DNA of 64,000 nt, taken from the NCBI GenBank assembly GCA_916613615.1, contig OU744731.1, positions 57,852,289 to 57,916,288 of the forward strand, written 5' to 3'. This document shows positions 23,683 to 35,226 of this stretch, one piece after another. Source of the DNA: Steromphala cineraria (taxonomy: Eukaryota; Mollusca; Gastropoda; Trochida; Trochidae). The position numbers were made by a program, and so were the translations under genes. Under the pieces are notes generated by a model. That model saw only the letters and a program-made list of their open reading frames with translations. It did no database searches and was not told where the DNA came from. How positions within the stretch are numbered: the stretch's first letter is position 1; the number at the start of each line of letters is the position of its first letter.

Positions 23683-26435
23683 CTAAAAATCTGATTCTCC
23701 ACCTGTGTCTGTGTAGTACAAGTCTGTACTGTCACTGTTTTCTGGTGAGTCTGATAGAACAGGCTTCACTCCTGCAAAGACTTCTTCTATTTTCAACATA
23801 GAACACTTTGCACAGGAACATGCTTTTGCACATATATCACAACATGTATGAGAGCCTGTTTCAGTTTTGAGTTCTTCCAGCTGTGTTTCCGAAAGAAAAG
23901 ATGCCATGAGAGATAGTCTTCTGCATTCTGTCAATTTGTATACATTTCTGACTTCAATGCCAGACTTTCTCAAGTGATAAGAGTTATACAAAAGCAATGC
24001 AGTGGCCGGTTCACCTCCTCGTCCAACTCTACCTATTTCTTGTACAAGATCGATTGGATTGTCTGGATTTCCGTAAACAATAACACTGTTAAAGCCAGAT
24101 ATGTCAACACCCATGCCCAGTGCACTCGTACAAATCACAAGCCTCAGTAAACTTGAAATTTCTTTTAAACCTTCTAATATTTCCATCTTCTTGTCCTGTG
24201 GTGTATGTGAATGGTACATTTCCACTTTGTTTGAAAAATGAGGTTGTTCTTCAATGATGTAAGTGTACACTCTTGTCACGTCTCTGATTGACTGACAGTA
24301 CATGATAGTTCTTGGAAAATCACTTCCCAAATCTCTTAGGCCATCAACCAACCAAACCATGGCAATTTCAACAGTGTTATCAACTTTGGCCACCACAAGT
24401 TTAATGTTTTCTTTGTTTGGAGACATGGTAATCACCTCTGTGTTTTGCTTGAGGGACAGAACATTAAGTACACGTTTTCTTATTTTATTTGTACACGTGG
24501 CACTAAGTGCTAAGATGCAGGCTTCAGGAAACAGTGATCGTAGTTCTCCAATATGGGCAAACCATTTTCGAAAGGCTTCTTTCTCAGTTCCATCACTGCC
24601 ATGTCCCCTGAAACAGATTTTACATCTTAAGTAAATGAAAGTTTTAATATTAAATATAGGCTATAGACTTCAAAACTACAAATATGTTAAACCATTTGAC
24701 ATCATATGATAAAAAGTTAGTTAATCAATAGTGAAACATTTGTCATGATTAAATTAAGTTGAAATACAAATTGAATAAAAAATAACACTGATGATTTCAT
24801 TTGATATATGTAATAGAGGTGTAAGATACAGGAGGGCTGCGATACGATACGTATCCTGATATGGTTGTTGTGTGCATAATGAAGTATCTTTTTAAAGTAT
24901 ATCTCAGTTTTGAGCACCTTTATTGAGAATTTATCATTTTTTTACGTGTCGTACGCATCCTACGATACGGTATGATATATTTTGACCTATGCATCACGAT
25001 TTGATAATGTATTGCCGTATCGTTACACCTCTAATATGTAACTCAACATTTAACAGTATGTTGCTTTGATTTGATTAATTTTTTTCATTAATTTCAAACT
25101 TTCAGAGAGTGATGTAGAATTGCCACAAGGACAATATTTCTACCATTATCATATTGAAGAATGACTTACCATGTTGAAATTGTATGGAACTCATCTACCA
25201 CAATCACATCAATTTCAAGCTTCTGTAGCGCTGTTCTCCATAGTGGATCACCAACGAGAGTCTCTGGAGAGGCATAGATTATGTCGATTGATCCCTCTTG
25301 AATAAGTTTGTCACTTGACTCACTGAAACCTACAAAGATACACAGGCTGAATTAATGCATTGACAAAACCTTTTAGAAAGGAGTGTAATAAATTTGTTCT
25401 GATACTTCAAGGAGCAATATAGCATATTCTGGTAAATGTTGAACATTGTCAAGTAGCTTAAATTTATAAACTAAACATAAACATTTTACAAATAAATGAC
25501 ATGACTGTCATTTAAGATAATTTTCCATATCTTTTCAATTTTTGTAAAGATTTTATCCGATCAACGAGGAATTAAAATTCAGCTCAAAAAAGATATTTTT
25601 GCAAATGTGATTTCCATCAGGTTGAGTTACAGTCAGCGGTCAAAAGTGAGTTCACATTAAAATAAAATTCCATAGACTTGCATGTTAATGAGCAATTGCG
25701 AGAATAATTTTCATGAATTAAACGTTTGCTGATTCATTTTAAATTCACCGATAGCTTGTCAATTGCCCGATGATTATTAAGAAATATACATGTTATTTGA
25801 TAACACACATGAAACATGCCGGTAGATTTAACAATGCCATAACAAGTTGTAGATGTGATGAATAAATTTGTGTCTTTCGATAACTAATCAACGTAGAGAT
25901 TAATGATAATTTCGTGAATGTAGCCGAGATGATTTCACAGCTAAATGAGAATATCCAAACAAATGGACTTCATGAAAATTATTCTTGTAATTGATAATTA
26001 CATGTAAGTTTATGAGAAATTAGGTGCGAACTCACTTTTGGCCGCTGAATTAAAATTAAAAGATAGGCATCACGCTGGCAGTTAACCTACATTGTATAAA
26101 GACATTGAAATTACTATAAATTGGTTATTCATACCTCTGTATGCTGCGCTGAGGCCTGGAATGGAGGAGAGCCTATCAACTTGATCGTTCATGAGAGAAA
26201 CCAAAGGACAACAAACGATCATCTTTGCCGAATGCGCTGCATGTAACACTCGCTGCACAGGAATGTAGCATTGGAAAGCAAGCGACTTGCCGAATCCGGT
26301 CGGTAATGTTGCAACGCAGTCTTTTCCCTTTAATAAACATTTCAAAATGTCTTTCTGTTGTGTTTTCATTTGTGTAAGGCCGAAATGAGGAAGAACTTTT
26401 TCAAGCGCGCTGTCGATTTCATCTTCCGACGCCAT
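23683..26435 (-). CDS. RecQ-type SF2 helicase of AcademH, 3 exons, 461 aa
   Basis: Predicted ATP-dependent 3'-5' DNA helicase acting in transposition. Minus-strand exons are 26435-26135, 25329-25170 and 24607-23683, joined in frame at GT/AG sites. Motifs in order: Walker A TLPTGFGKS (K50), PLVSLMNDQV (~77-86), DEFH in place of the usual DEAH (146-149), SAT (189-191), TSALGMGVDI (314-323) and QEIGRVGRG (343-351). A CRR...CCDIC...C cluster (residues ~382-422) matches the RecQ zinc-binding subdomain. There is no HRDC domain, and the C-terminus is a short acidic tail. MASEDEIDS at 26435 was taken as the start because helicase homology begins right after. An in-frame ATG at 26522 would add 29 residues. 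The gene converges on the transposase, and its start lies about 100 bp inside the right TIR. RecQ identity is firm, its role in transposition is inferred. Confidence 0.88.
24814..25033. mobile_element. hAT-type MITE, 220 bp, in helicase intron 2
   Basis: The ends are TAGAGGTGTAAGATAC and the inverse of TAGAGGTGTAACGATAC, flanked by identical atatgtaa 8-mers (24806-24813 and 25034-25041). Short TIRs of this sequence type with an 8-bp TSD point to the hAT superfamily. No coding capacity is present. It is nested inside the AcademH element, so it is either younger than that insertion or carried by the family. Confidence 0.85.
25634..26047. mobile_element. TIR element, ~414 bp, in helicase intron 1
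   Basis: CAGCGGTCAAAAGTGAGTTC on the left pairs with the reverse complement of CAGCGGCCAAAAGTGAGTTC on the right. No transposase is present. The flanks (TACAGT on the left, AATTAA on the right) do not give a clear TSD, so the superfamily stays open. A Tc1/mariner-type TA insertion with a mutated end is possible. Confidence 0.65.
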
Positions 26436-26538
26436 TTTGTTAGATGCGACGAATCGCTTACAGTACACGCTCTGTGATTGGACAAATCCATTCGGCCTTC
26501 TGACATTTGATTGGAGGGTCATAGGTCGCAGAAAGGTC

Positions 26539-26622
26539 GGCTGACGCGACCCTCAACCAAGCCTCTCTAGACTCAGTATAGAAGTGTAACGGATAATAGT
26601 GAGGCTAGGTTTACTTAGACTG
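26539..26622 (-). repeat. Right terminal inverted repeat of AcademH copy
   Basis: This arm is the inverse of 14579-14662 with one mismatch and ends CTTAGACTG, so the element has CA...TG termini. Confidence 0.92.
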
Positions 26623-26631
26623 CGTTCATTA
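26623..26631. repeat. Right target-site duplication of AcademH copy
   Basis: The 9-mer cgttcatta is identical to 14570-14578. Confidence 0.9.
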
Positions 26632-28076
26632 CTATATGATTTACCTGATTTATTTGGCAAATACTTTAATGCAAAAGGGACGCCAAATAAGTGATTAGTT
26701 TGTCACATGATCTTGAATAATAAAAAATAATAAGATAAGATTTAGAGAGTATCACTGTTGATTGGTGTGATACACAATTATGAGGCGATTTAGACATTTC
26801 AATGTTTTTTTTGCTGATGACACAAAAAAAATCAACGCATTTTAAAGACGCTACTATGTTTACCTGATTGGAGTAAATGTGCCTATCTAATACAATTTGA
26901 GAATGTTTAAATCATATTCTTACTTAAAGATTTATATAACCGTCGACATTTTTTTATGAATATCATAGCTCGTCTTTATTATAGAAAAAACTTTTTCAGT
27001 CAACATCATTTCAGCAAGACATAACTCATACCCACACAGAATTCAAAATCTGGTAACAAACAGTATTTTTATAAAGTCATAGCTTTCAATAAGTTTAATT
27101 ACGGAACAGCTATTATATCTAAATAAGTTGATTTGTAGGATTTAATCATTTTATCATTAACGAACCCCAACATTATGCTGTTTATACGCTAGAAATACCA
27201 GAAAATTGAGAATAATCAAATATAGTGCTAAAACAATCAATAATCAAGTACAATTCCGATGTACAAAAACCATGTCCTCCCCATATACAATAGGTTATCT
27301 CAAGATAATAATGTGTTCATTATTCCCCTTAAAATCATTTTGATATGTTCACTTGCCAGATCAAAGCTCCTTAAAATTCCATTCGTGGTCTTTAGTAATG
27401 TCCTTTTTATTGTGGAATCGGAGAACAGGGGAACAGGAGAAAGTGAACTCCTCACTTTGCGATGTCCTTTTTTTGTTGAAAGAGTAAAGCACTTGGGGTC
27501 CTTCAAAAATACAGTTCAGTTTGATTTGAAAAGTGGTGGAAAAAGGGATTCAACTATCTACGAACTCACAACACATTGTTTCAATATAAAATAATGAACA
27601 ACTATCATGAAAAAGCCTTTTCTCTCTTAACTTGCGACATATCATGGGAATTATAACTTAACTTGCTAAGTCAGAGAGATTACATAGAATAGACAGGCAC
27701 ACCTTTACATTCACATGTCCTATCAACTGAACTTTGGACAGTTTTCAAAGATGATTGAATTGTCGTAATTTGACATCTTAATGCGCTTTAAGAAAACGGT
27801 TAACTAAAAAAAAGAGACTTTTAGGTATTTTCAGTTATTTATCACTTTTCCTGATTTTGTATTTCAACGTGTAGGCATATGTTAATAAATGTATTGTCAA
27901 AAGGAATATATCATCATCTATCAGTACTGTAAAGAGATAAAACAGTATGACGAAATAAATAATATGTTGATCTTAATTTATTTAGATTGGAAATTGTTTT
28001 TACTTTGTCTAGAAACCATTACAAGAAACTATTAGAAATGCAATTTGATTGTCTACTACCTTTGCAAAGCACGTAT
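26632..28076. other. No gene recognised
   Basis: This is AT-rich sequence. The frame at 27259-27594 (111 codons) has no motif and no start context that I trust. Confidence 0.45.
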
Positions 28077-29191
28077 CTTTGTATGGATCAAATTGCTCTC
28101 AATATAGCGTTGGTTTGAAGTGTTGACCGCTGTCACATGATATATGTAAGTACATATGTACGCCCGTACTTGCTGAATTCACAGATTTATTTCACTTGAA
28201 AATTGTTTCATTTGAAACCTATTTTGTACGGTCCTGCACATAATTTTGTGCTTTGTAAGTCTCTGATAATCTAAATTGGCCAATTAAACTTGGAAACCAT
28301 TATCAAATTGACGTTTCTATATTTTCTGAAATTATATGGTATTTCATCAAATTTAACTTTTGCATTATAAAACTTTTGCTGTTGGTTTTGGGTGTTAATT
28401 AAACACATATACATATCTACCTTTCTGCAAACATACACTTTTTAGCACATTCTTTGTATGGATCAAATTGCTCTCAATATAGCGTGTTTGGTTTAAAGGG
28501 GCAGTAGCACGTTTTTTGATAATTTTATATTTTATTTTTTTCACTCATAATTATAAGTAAAGGCTAAATATATTATTTTGACAGTGTCAAAAATCTCATT
28601 ACATAAGCCAATCATCCATAGTTAGAGGACAAAGTATGAAGATTCACATAAAATCCATTAGCGGCCATTTTGTGTGAACACCTTTAATTCATTTTCTGTA
28701 AGAAAAAGCAATCGCATGGCTAAACTTTTCGTTATATATTTGAATTATTACTGTTTCATTTAGTGTAAATACATTGTCTTTTAATTGGAACCATTAATTT
28801 TAATTTTCCTGACATCGACCTTTATTCCCCCTAAAAACGTGCTACTGCCCCTTGAAAGTGTTGACCGCTGTCACATGATATATGTAAGGACATTTGTACG
28901 CCAGTACTTGCTGAATTCACAGATTTATTTCACTTGAATATTGTTTTATTTGAAACCTATTTTGTACGGTCCTGCACATGATTTTGTACTTTGTAAGTCT
29001 CTGATAATCTAAATTGGCCAATTAAACTTGGAAAACCATTATCAAATTGACGTTTCTATATTTTCTGAAATTATATGGTATTTCATCAAATTTAACTTTT
29101 GCATTATAAAACTTTTGCTGTTGGTTTTGGCGTTAATTAAACACATATACATATCTACCTTTCTGCAAACATACACTTTTTAGCACATTCT
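28077..29191 (+). repeat. Tandem duplication of a ~375-bp unit, second unit split by a MITE
   Basis: Unit 1 (about 28077-28451) and unit 2 (about 28452-29191) share GTATGGATCAAATTGCTC at the start and ACTTTTTAGCACATTC at the end, with few differences. Unit 2 is interrupted at 28497-28852 by a TTAA-type MITE. Unit 1 preserves the uninterrupted site (GGTTTGAAGTG). The duplication therefore came before the MITE insertion. Confidence 0.85.
28497..28852 (-). mobile_element. TTAA-target MITE, copy 1 (356 bp)
   Basis: The terminal inverted repeats begin AGGGGCAGTAGCACGTTTTT. The flanks are TTAA (28493-28496) and TTGA (28853-28856), and the empty site in the neighbouring duplicate reads TTGA. It lies in reverse orientation to the copy at 30918. 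It has no coding capacity. TTAA targets are used by piggyBac and Kolobok elements, and the termini do not decide between them. Confidence 0.88.
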
Positions 29192-29575
29192 GCGATCACT
29201 TGTGTAGCGTTTATCACTCTAAAGAGGGACCTTTTGCGATACTACCAGTCACAACCGAATACAAAGTATGTGTCATGTGTATCCCAACCAGATTCGAACA
29301 ATTGTAATTATAACCAATAACTATAGGCAAGACAGATTGGTTCAGTAAAGATATGACAGTTTAGGTTGAAAAAGTGAAAAGTGTATTAATAGAATAAATT
29401 TTTAACAGATAACTGAAAATATTATATTAATTTACATTTCGAAGTTGATTTTGCTATTCCATAAACAGAAAGTTTGAAGTCCATAAGGACAACTTGCCAA
29501 ATTTGTTATACATTGTGTATTAGATATGCTTGGATATTTTGTGTAAGATATACGAATGGTTTTAAAGGGGCAGTA

Positions 29576-29829
29576 GCACGTTTTTAGAGGGAATGTCAGG
29601 AGAATGAAAATTAATAGTTCCAATTGAAAGACAAAGACAAAAGGTGTTCACACAAAATGGCCGCCAATGGATTTTATGTGAATCTTCATACTTTGTCCTC
29701 TGACTATGGATGATTAGTTTGTGTAATGAGATTTTTGACACTGCCAAAATTATACATTTAGCATAAACTAACAGTGATCACTGAAAAACTTTAGAATATC
29801 AAATTATCAAAACACGTGCTACTGCCCCT
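29576..29829 (+). mobile_element. TTAA-target MITE, copy 2 (254 bp, internal deletion)
   Basis: It has the same AGGGGCAGTAGCACGTTTTT ends and perfect TTAA on both sides (29572-29575, 29830-29833). Relative to copies 1 and 3 it lacks about 100 bp internally. Confidence 0.88.
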
Positions 29830-29950
29830 TTAAATGGTACATGTAGGTGTTTAACTCTTTGTAATGATATGCTTTCAATAAAATCACCAGCTGGAATTGT
29901 TACATGTTAAGGTTCCAGACCATTTGTACTATTGTGATTACTGTAACCAA

Positions 29951-30457
29951 CATCTTCCCACGGCAAGGTGGAAACGTATCGAGCAACTCTCCTCGCTTTA
30001 GACCTTGCCTTCACAAGGTAGAAAACTGGTGATCCGGAGCAGCGACACCTATCGTGATCACGAGTTACGCCCCTTATCAGCCCTTACAAAATAGCCAATG
30101 AAATTTCGGAACAAATTCAAAATACTAACAGACGATCTTTTTGAAAACTATCCGAGTGAAATTTAATTTCAAATTTCAGTCCCCATGGTTGTTTTCACGT
30201 TTTTGATGAGCACCGTGAATGCAGAGAAGACAAAAATTTATGTATCACTCAAATTAATTGTTTCTCGCCCTTGTAAAACACATGATACAAAAGTATTTTT
30301 TCAAATCAGTTCAGTTAACATACTGTCTTCTGATTGGACTATTCTACTTCCGTGCAGTGGGTTGAAATGCTAGCACAGAAATCACGGCCAATGATGTCCA
30401 GGGAGGAATGGGAAAGTTTTGAAACTTTTTCGTTTCGCCCGTGACGTTGTGAAGATG
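29951..30457. mobile_element. MITE, CATCTTC family copy 2, perfect 9-bp TSD
   Basis: This 507-bp copy matches 3495-4008 along its whole length. It is flanked by tgtaaccaa at 29942-29950 and 30458-30466. The site differs from copy 1, so the two inserted independently. It is non-coding. Confidence 0.93.
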
Positions 30458-30917
30458 TGTAACCAACTGAGAGTGTATTTTCAACTCGATTCTCATTTGT
30501 TAGTTTGCATTTACTTGCATTTCATCATTTATCTCTTATAATTTGTTAATATATTATAATTTGACTTATATTAATCAAAGTAATTTTTTGTTTTATATGA
30601 GTGATGTATTACAAACTTCTAATTAAAACTATTATAATTACGAAAAATACAATCAAACAATAATGCAAAATCTTGTGATAAATAAAATTTAGATAAAAAA
30701 AACTTGACATCAAAAGATATATAAGTTAAATAATACCAACAAGCCTAAGTAAGAAAGTCACTTAAGTGTTCTGAAGTCACAATCTGAATTTTGCACTCAT
30801 GTAATGTGTTACAGTCTTAACAACACCCTCGCAATTTAAAATGCTGGGTCAAAAGGGTCAAGTGAAAAAGAAAATAACACCCCATTACCATGTTTAGCTT
30901 TATTCACACATATTTAA

Positions 30918-31273
30918 AGGGGCAGTAGCACGTTTTTGGGGGGAATATAAGGTGATGTCAAGAAAATAAAAATTAGTGGTTCCAATTGAAAGACAATGTA
31001 TTTAAACTAAACGGAGCAGTAATAATTCAAACATATAACGTAAAGTTTAGCTATGCGATTCCTTTTTCTTACACAAAATGAATTAAAGGTGTTGACAGAA
31101 AATGGCCGCCAATGGATTTTATGGGAATCTTCATACTTTGTCCTCTGACTATGGATTATTGGCTTGTGTAATAAGATTTTTGACACTGTCAAAATTATAC
31201 ATTTAGCATTAACTTATAATTATCAGTGGAAATTTTAAAATATAAAATTATCAAAAAACGTACTACTGCCCCT
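30918..31273 (+). mobile_element. TTAA-target MITE, copy 3 (356 bp)
   Basis: AGGGGCAGTAGCACGTTTTT ends with TTAA at 30914-30917 and 31274-31277. It is full length and in the same orientation as copy 2. It contains AAATGGCCGCCAATGGATTT, as does copy 2. Confidence 0.9.
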
Positions 31274-31277
31274 TTAA

Positions 31278-34200
31278 GGTATTCAATGAGCGTTCTTTGT
31301 GAAAAACTACCTAGAGAGAAAGACTGGGTTCTTTGTTGAGAGTTGCAGCTCTGAATATAACCCAGCGGTTGATAGCTGTTTAAAGGGAAGAAAGAAAGGG
31401 AGCTGTTACCCCTGTAGACATCGGTGATTATGTTACTGCCATTTCATCACGCAACCCGCAATTATAGTTTTACCATGAAATATTGATAAATGAATGAATA
31501 TGAAATAATCATGCAAAACTTACTTTCATCATTTTTCCGTTCATGAAGTAGTTTCTTTTAAACTTTGGCGTTTACATTCGAACTCCTGTGTGTAGTTCAA
31601 CCTGATTGTTATTGATTTGATTTGATTTTCTTAAAGATGCTGTATCATACTTGCAATATCTTTAAAAGTATTTTTAATGTATTCGTTGTATTTTCAGAAA
31701 AATTTAGCGACCAACCTAGGGTAAATAGGACGAAATTCATTAAATATGAGATAATTTACCAAAATTACGGAATGTAGCCAACATAAAGGCGAATCAAGTG
31801 TGGCCATCTCACAATTTCCGGTCTCGAAATATACGCTTGAAAACCGTCTTTGTCGCGCACGACTAGATTTTCTTTTCTTTTTCTCCAAATAAGGTATTCG
31901 TTGCTGTCAAAATTGATACCCATCGAACGCAAATACGCTAGTTGTGACACGATGTAAATCCTACACCCGTAATGATTACGTCACCGAAAGTGGGTTCGTT
32001 AAATGCTATGCCCTTTCTACAAGAGGTACTGGGCGTCGAAATCAGTATGTTATTGTTGATTAACAAACAAAATATGATATCAAAATTTCGACGAAAGATT
32101 GTTCTACAAAGTGATGTATTACTTTTCTAAATAGCTAAATTTCAGCCTGAACCGCATGCAAGTATGAAACAGCATGTTTAACATCACAGATTCGATATTG
32201 CATCATTGATTGCCAAAGGATCAAGGCAAAGCTACGATTTTATTCGAAAATCAACTTTCGTAGTGTAATATTACTCTTGTTAAAGTATCTTTGGTAAAGC
32301 TTGAAAAGTGTAGAATCCAGAACATATGAATACAACCTCTTCGTCAATAATTGACATTAACTGTTCAAAATATCGACGTCACTTTAGCGATGAGTGACGT
32401 CCTTATTTTGCAAGATGAAGGATAATGTGCGGGGGTCAAGTTGGTTACACAAATGTGTTTTTGATATCTGAAACCAAATGTTTGTTCATAGTTTTCTTAT
32501 TACAGCCATACTTCAATTAAGTGTAAATTCAGTGCTAATAGTTCAGATATTTTTCATAAAATGTCATCAAGGACGATGTATCTTTGGAAAATTATCAACA
32601 AAGTCTTAATTTTGTATGTAAAGATTGATAAATGCATTCATAGCATCGTAACTTTGACAAAGCATCGCGTTTTAGTTTTGTATTCATTGGTTTCAATATG
32701 ACTATATCTTTACATGTTCTAGCCTGAACTTTACATATATATTTATCACTACTTCAATAAGTGTAAATACATTTATCTTGGAACCATTTATTTTCATTTC
32801 CTGTCATCACCTTTTAGAAAAACAATATTGTGGAGGCATACATTTGGAAAAACTTTTTTTCTTTTTTTTTTCAATACATGTATTTTGTGATACAGGCATT
32901 AACATTCTGTAAAGAAACATATAACATATAGTTTCACATATATACATTCATAGTTAATATGTACAAATTCAGAAGGTGGCCGATTTATTTTCCAAGTAGT
33001 AAATGTAATGTTGACCAATATTTAAAAAAAATTTCTTCAGATTCTGTTGACAACAATAAATATATTGATATATTATCATAGTAACGTCTAATTTCACGTT
33101 TTATGTATTCTAACTTGGGTATGAAATTATTCATGCTGCATCTATAAATGTATAGTTTGACGTGTAAAATGATTGCATTTAGAGGATGATTGTTTTTCCT
33201 TTCACCACGAAATGATTATTTTGTTCGTTATTTAAGTTTCAATTGTACTATGTTCATTTGGAAAGACAATGTAGGCGCATATCATAAGTGAAACGCATAC
33301 CATAGATGAAATCTTTCGAATTCTTAGTTACAAAAATATCCTGTTCACTTGTCTTGAGGTTGATAATATTATCCGAACAAGAACAATTAATATGGTCAAT
33401 GGTCACGAATGGATCATGTGCTTAATAATCTAGTTTGTCCTCTCCAATACTATTCCTTATCATTCCACTTGATGATCTTTCAAGCAAAATCATTTTCAAA
33501 AGACCCAATTAAAGCCCCCATCACACTTCTAATTGATAATATTTTGCAATTTATTTGTTATTTAACTAAACTTTTGCGATGTTTACATAACAGGTGATAC
33601 TGTGCATCATTAAAATTTTGTATCTTTTCCTGTAGTTTCATTTTGAATATATTGTGTTTAACAACAGTAATTATTAAATCAATAACACAGTTTCTCTTTT
33701 CACAGAAACCTATCAAAAATCCATTCTTCAAGTTTTTGCCAGATAGGTTTGATAGGTGATACATCTTGGGAATGGTATATATAATGAAAAGGCATAGATG
33801 ATTGAGTTCAAATAGTTAAGATTGTGTTTAAGTCAATTCATTCGAAATTTAGAAATTATTTCTTATACATTGTCAATTCTCGTTCAACTCTGCGTCTCTG
33901 CAGTATGACATATTAAGTTGATCACCTGTTAATAGCCAATTCTTCAGATGAAAACAGGATTGATATGTTCAGGAATCGATCGTGTACCAGGCTAAGAGAC
34001 GACCAAGTTGAAACATGCAGTGTGATCAAGTAGCAGTTAACAGTGATTCAGAAGCCGAGATTTGCATGTATATAGCTTCATGATGTAGTCTTCATGTGTC
34101 CTTGATGAAACCCTCGTCGATGTTCTTGAGTTTACAACTAATGTTTTCAGTAACATGTTTTATGATAAACATTTTAAAGAAATGTATTTCAAATTCTTTG

Positions 34201-34900
34201 TAATTTCATTTTGACAAAGTGAAGATCGAAGACTAGACATCGGTAGAATAATCTCCTTTGGAGTCGAGTACTTGCACAAACGATGGTGCATTCAGAACTT
34301 CATCTGACAACACAAATCTTTCTTTGTCACTGCCTTCATCCTGAAGAGTCGTTCTACAGATGAACAATGTTAAACTAACGTCTAAAGAAACTTTACTACA
34401 TTTTGAAATCATTCTGATTAAATAATGAAACACGATAGGACTTCAAAACAAAGTACTTTTCAACCATTTCAGTAAACAACCAGCTAATCAAAATTGAAGG
34501 GAGAAAACCCGATTTAGCCTTTAATCAATTTAAAGTAGGCAGGGGTCAACATATTGATTGTTCAGGCGTTCATTGAAATACTTTATTTTGCAATAATTTC
34601 GTTGAGGTCATAACATGTGCAACTGTTGTGACGGGAAGAGAAGCCCAGTGTCATCACTTCAAAATCTGCCATGTGTAACGAAAAAAGCCAAAATTTGAAT
34701 TACGTCACCTGTCTTCAGTTTCAACCTTCACATTAAATCTACATCCGTGGTTTTCTATTAATGGGAATGTTTGGATAAAGTCCCACATGTCAGATTGAAA
34801 CATCTTTGAGCCGTACAAATGGTAATCAGCCTTGAGAGCTGAAGAATCCCAGTTAAATCGTATCATTGCATGCCAATTCTGACATTATGACTTCGAATGA
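31278..34900. other. No gene recognised; decayed MITE fragment at about 32750-32818
   Basis: Short open frames show no domain. At 32750-32818 the order GTGTAAATACATT, TTGGAACCATT, TTTTC, CTGTCATC matches one end of the TTAA MITE family, so it is an old fragment. Confidence 0.45.
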
Positions 34901-35096
34901 AATTGCCTTGTGGGGATGATAAGTGACGAATGGCTATCAATTGAGCAGTCGATGAGCTCTGATTTCAACTGTTCAAGTTCATATCATGCACGAGAACATA
35001 ATGGTATTTCGAAATTTGATATTTGCTATCCTTGTTGTCTCTAAGAGACAACCTTATTTCTTGTCTACCGTTATAGATATCGGCCCTCATGCAGCA

Positions 35097-35180
35097 GTAG
35101 TAGTAGTAGTAGCAGCAGTAGTAGTGGTAGTAGTAGCTGCAGTAGTAGTAGTAGCTGCAGTAGTAGAAGTAGCCGCAGTT
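35097..35180. repeat. Trinucleotide tract 1 (AGT/AGC)n
   Basis: This is an imperfect run of AGT with interspersed AGC, GGT and GCC triplets. All frames on both strands are open simply because of the composition, giving Val/Ala, Ser/Arg or Thr/Ala runs. It is not evidence of a protein. Confidence 0.85.
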
Positions 35181-35226
35181 GTACATGTATGAATTTTCAT
35201 GAAATGATAAACTATAGAAGACTTAC

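Larger units (their letters stand above)
14579..26622. mobile_element. AcademH-type DNA transposon, ~12.0 kb, apparently complete
   Basis: The element starts CAGTCTAAGTAAACC and ends in its inverse. Its 84-bp terminal inverted repeats differ at one position, and it is flanked by identical cgttcatta 9-mers at 14570-14578 and 26623-26631. Two convergent spliced genes fill it: a DUF6589-like DDE transposase with a Cys-rich finger (plus strand) and a RecQ-type helicase (minus strand). A DDE transposase, Cys finger and superfamily 2 helicase together are the published hallmark of AcademH elements. Both reading frames are unbroken across all inferred exons. Introns and the intergenic space carry other nested elements. 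The TIRs presumably bind transposase and hold the two outward-positioned promoters. A host locus with two genes is excluded by the TIR and TSD. Confidence 0.9.

Noticed and set aside
25634..26047. Assignment of this TIR element to Tc1/mariner
   Set aside because: The expected TA duplication is seen on the left only. The right flank does not match, so the class was left open.
23683..26435. A host RecQ/BLM/WRN gene
   Set aside because: It lies between matching TIRs and a 9-bp TSD, is short, and pairs with a DUF6589 transposase, so it belongs to the transposon.
28497..31273. Firm assignment of the AGGGGCAGTAGC MITEs to piggyBac
   Set aside because: TTAA duplication also fits Kolobok, and no transposase is present to decide.
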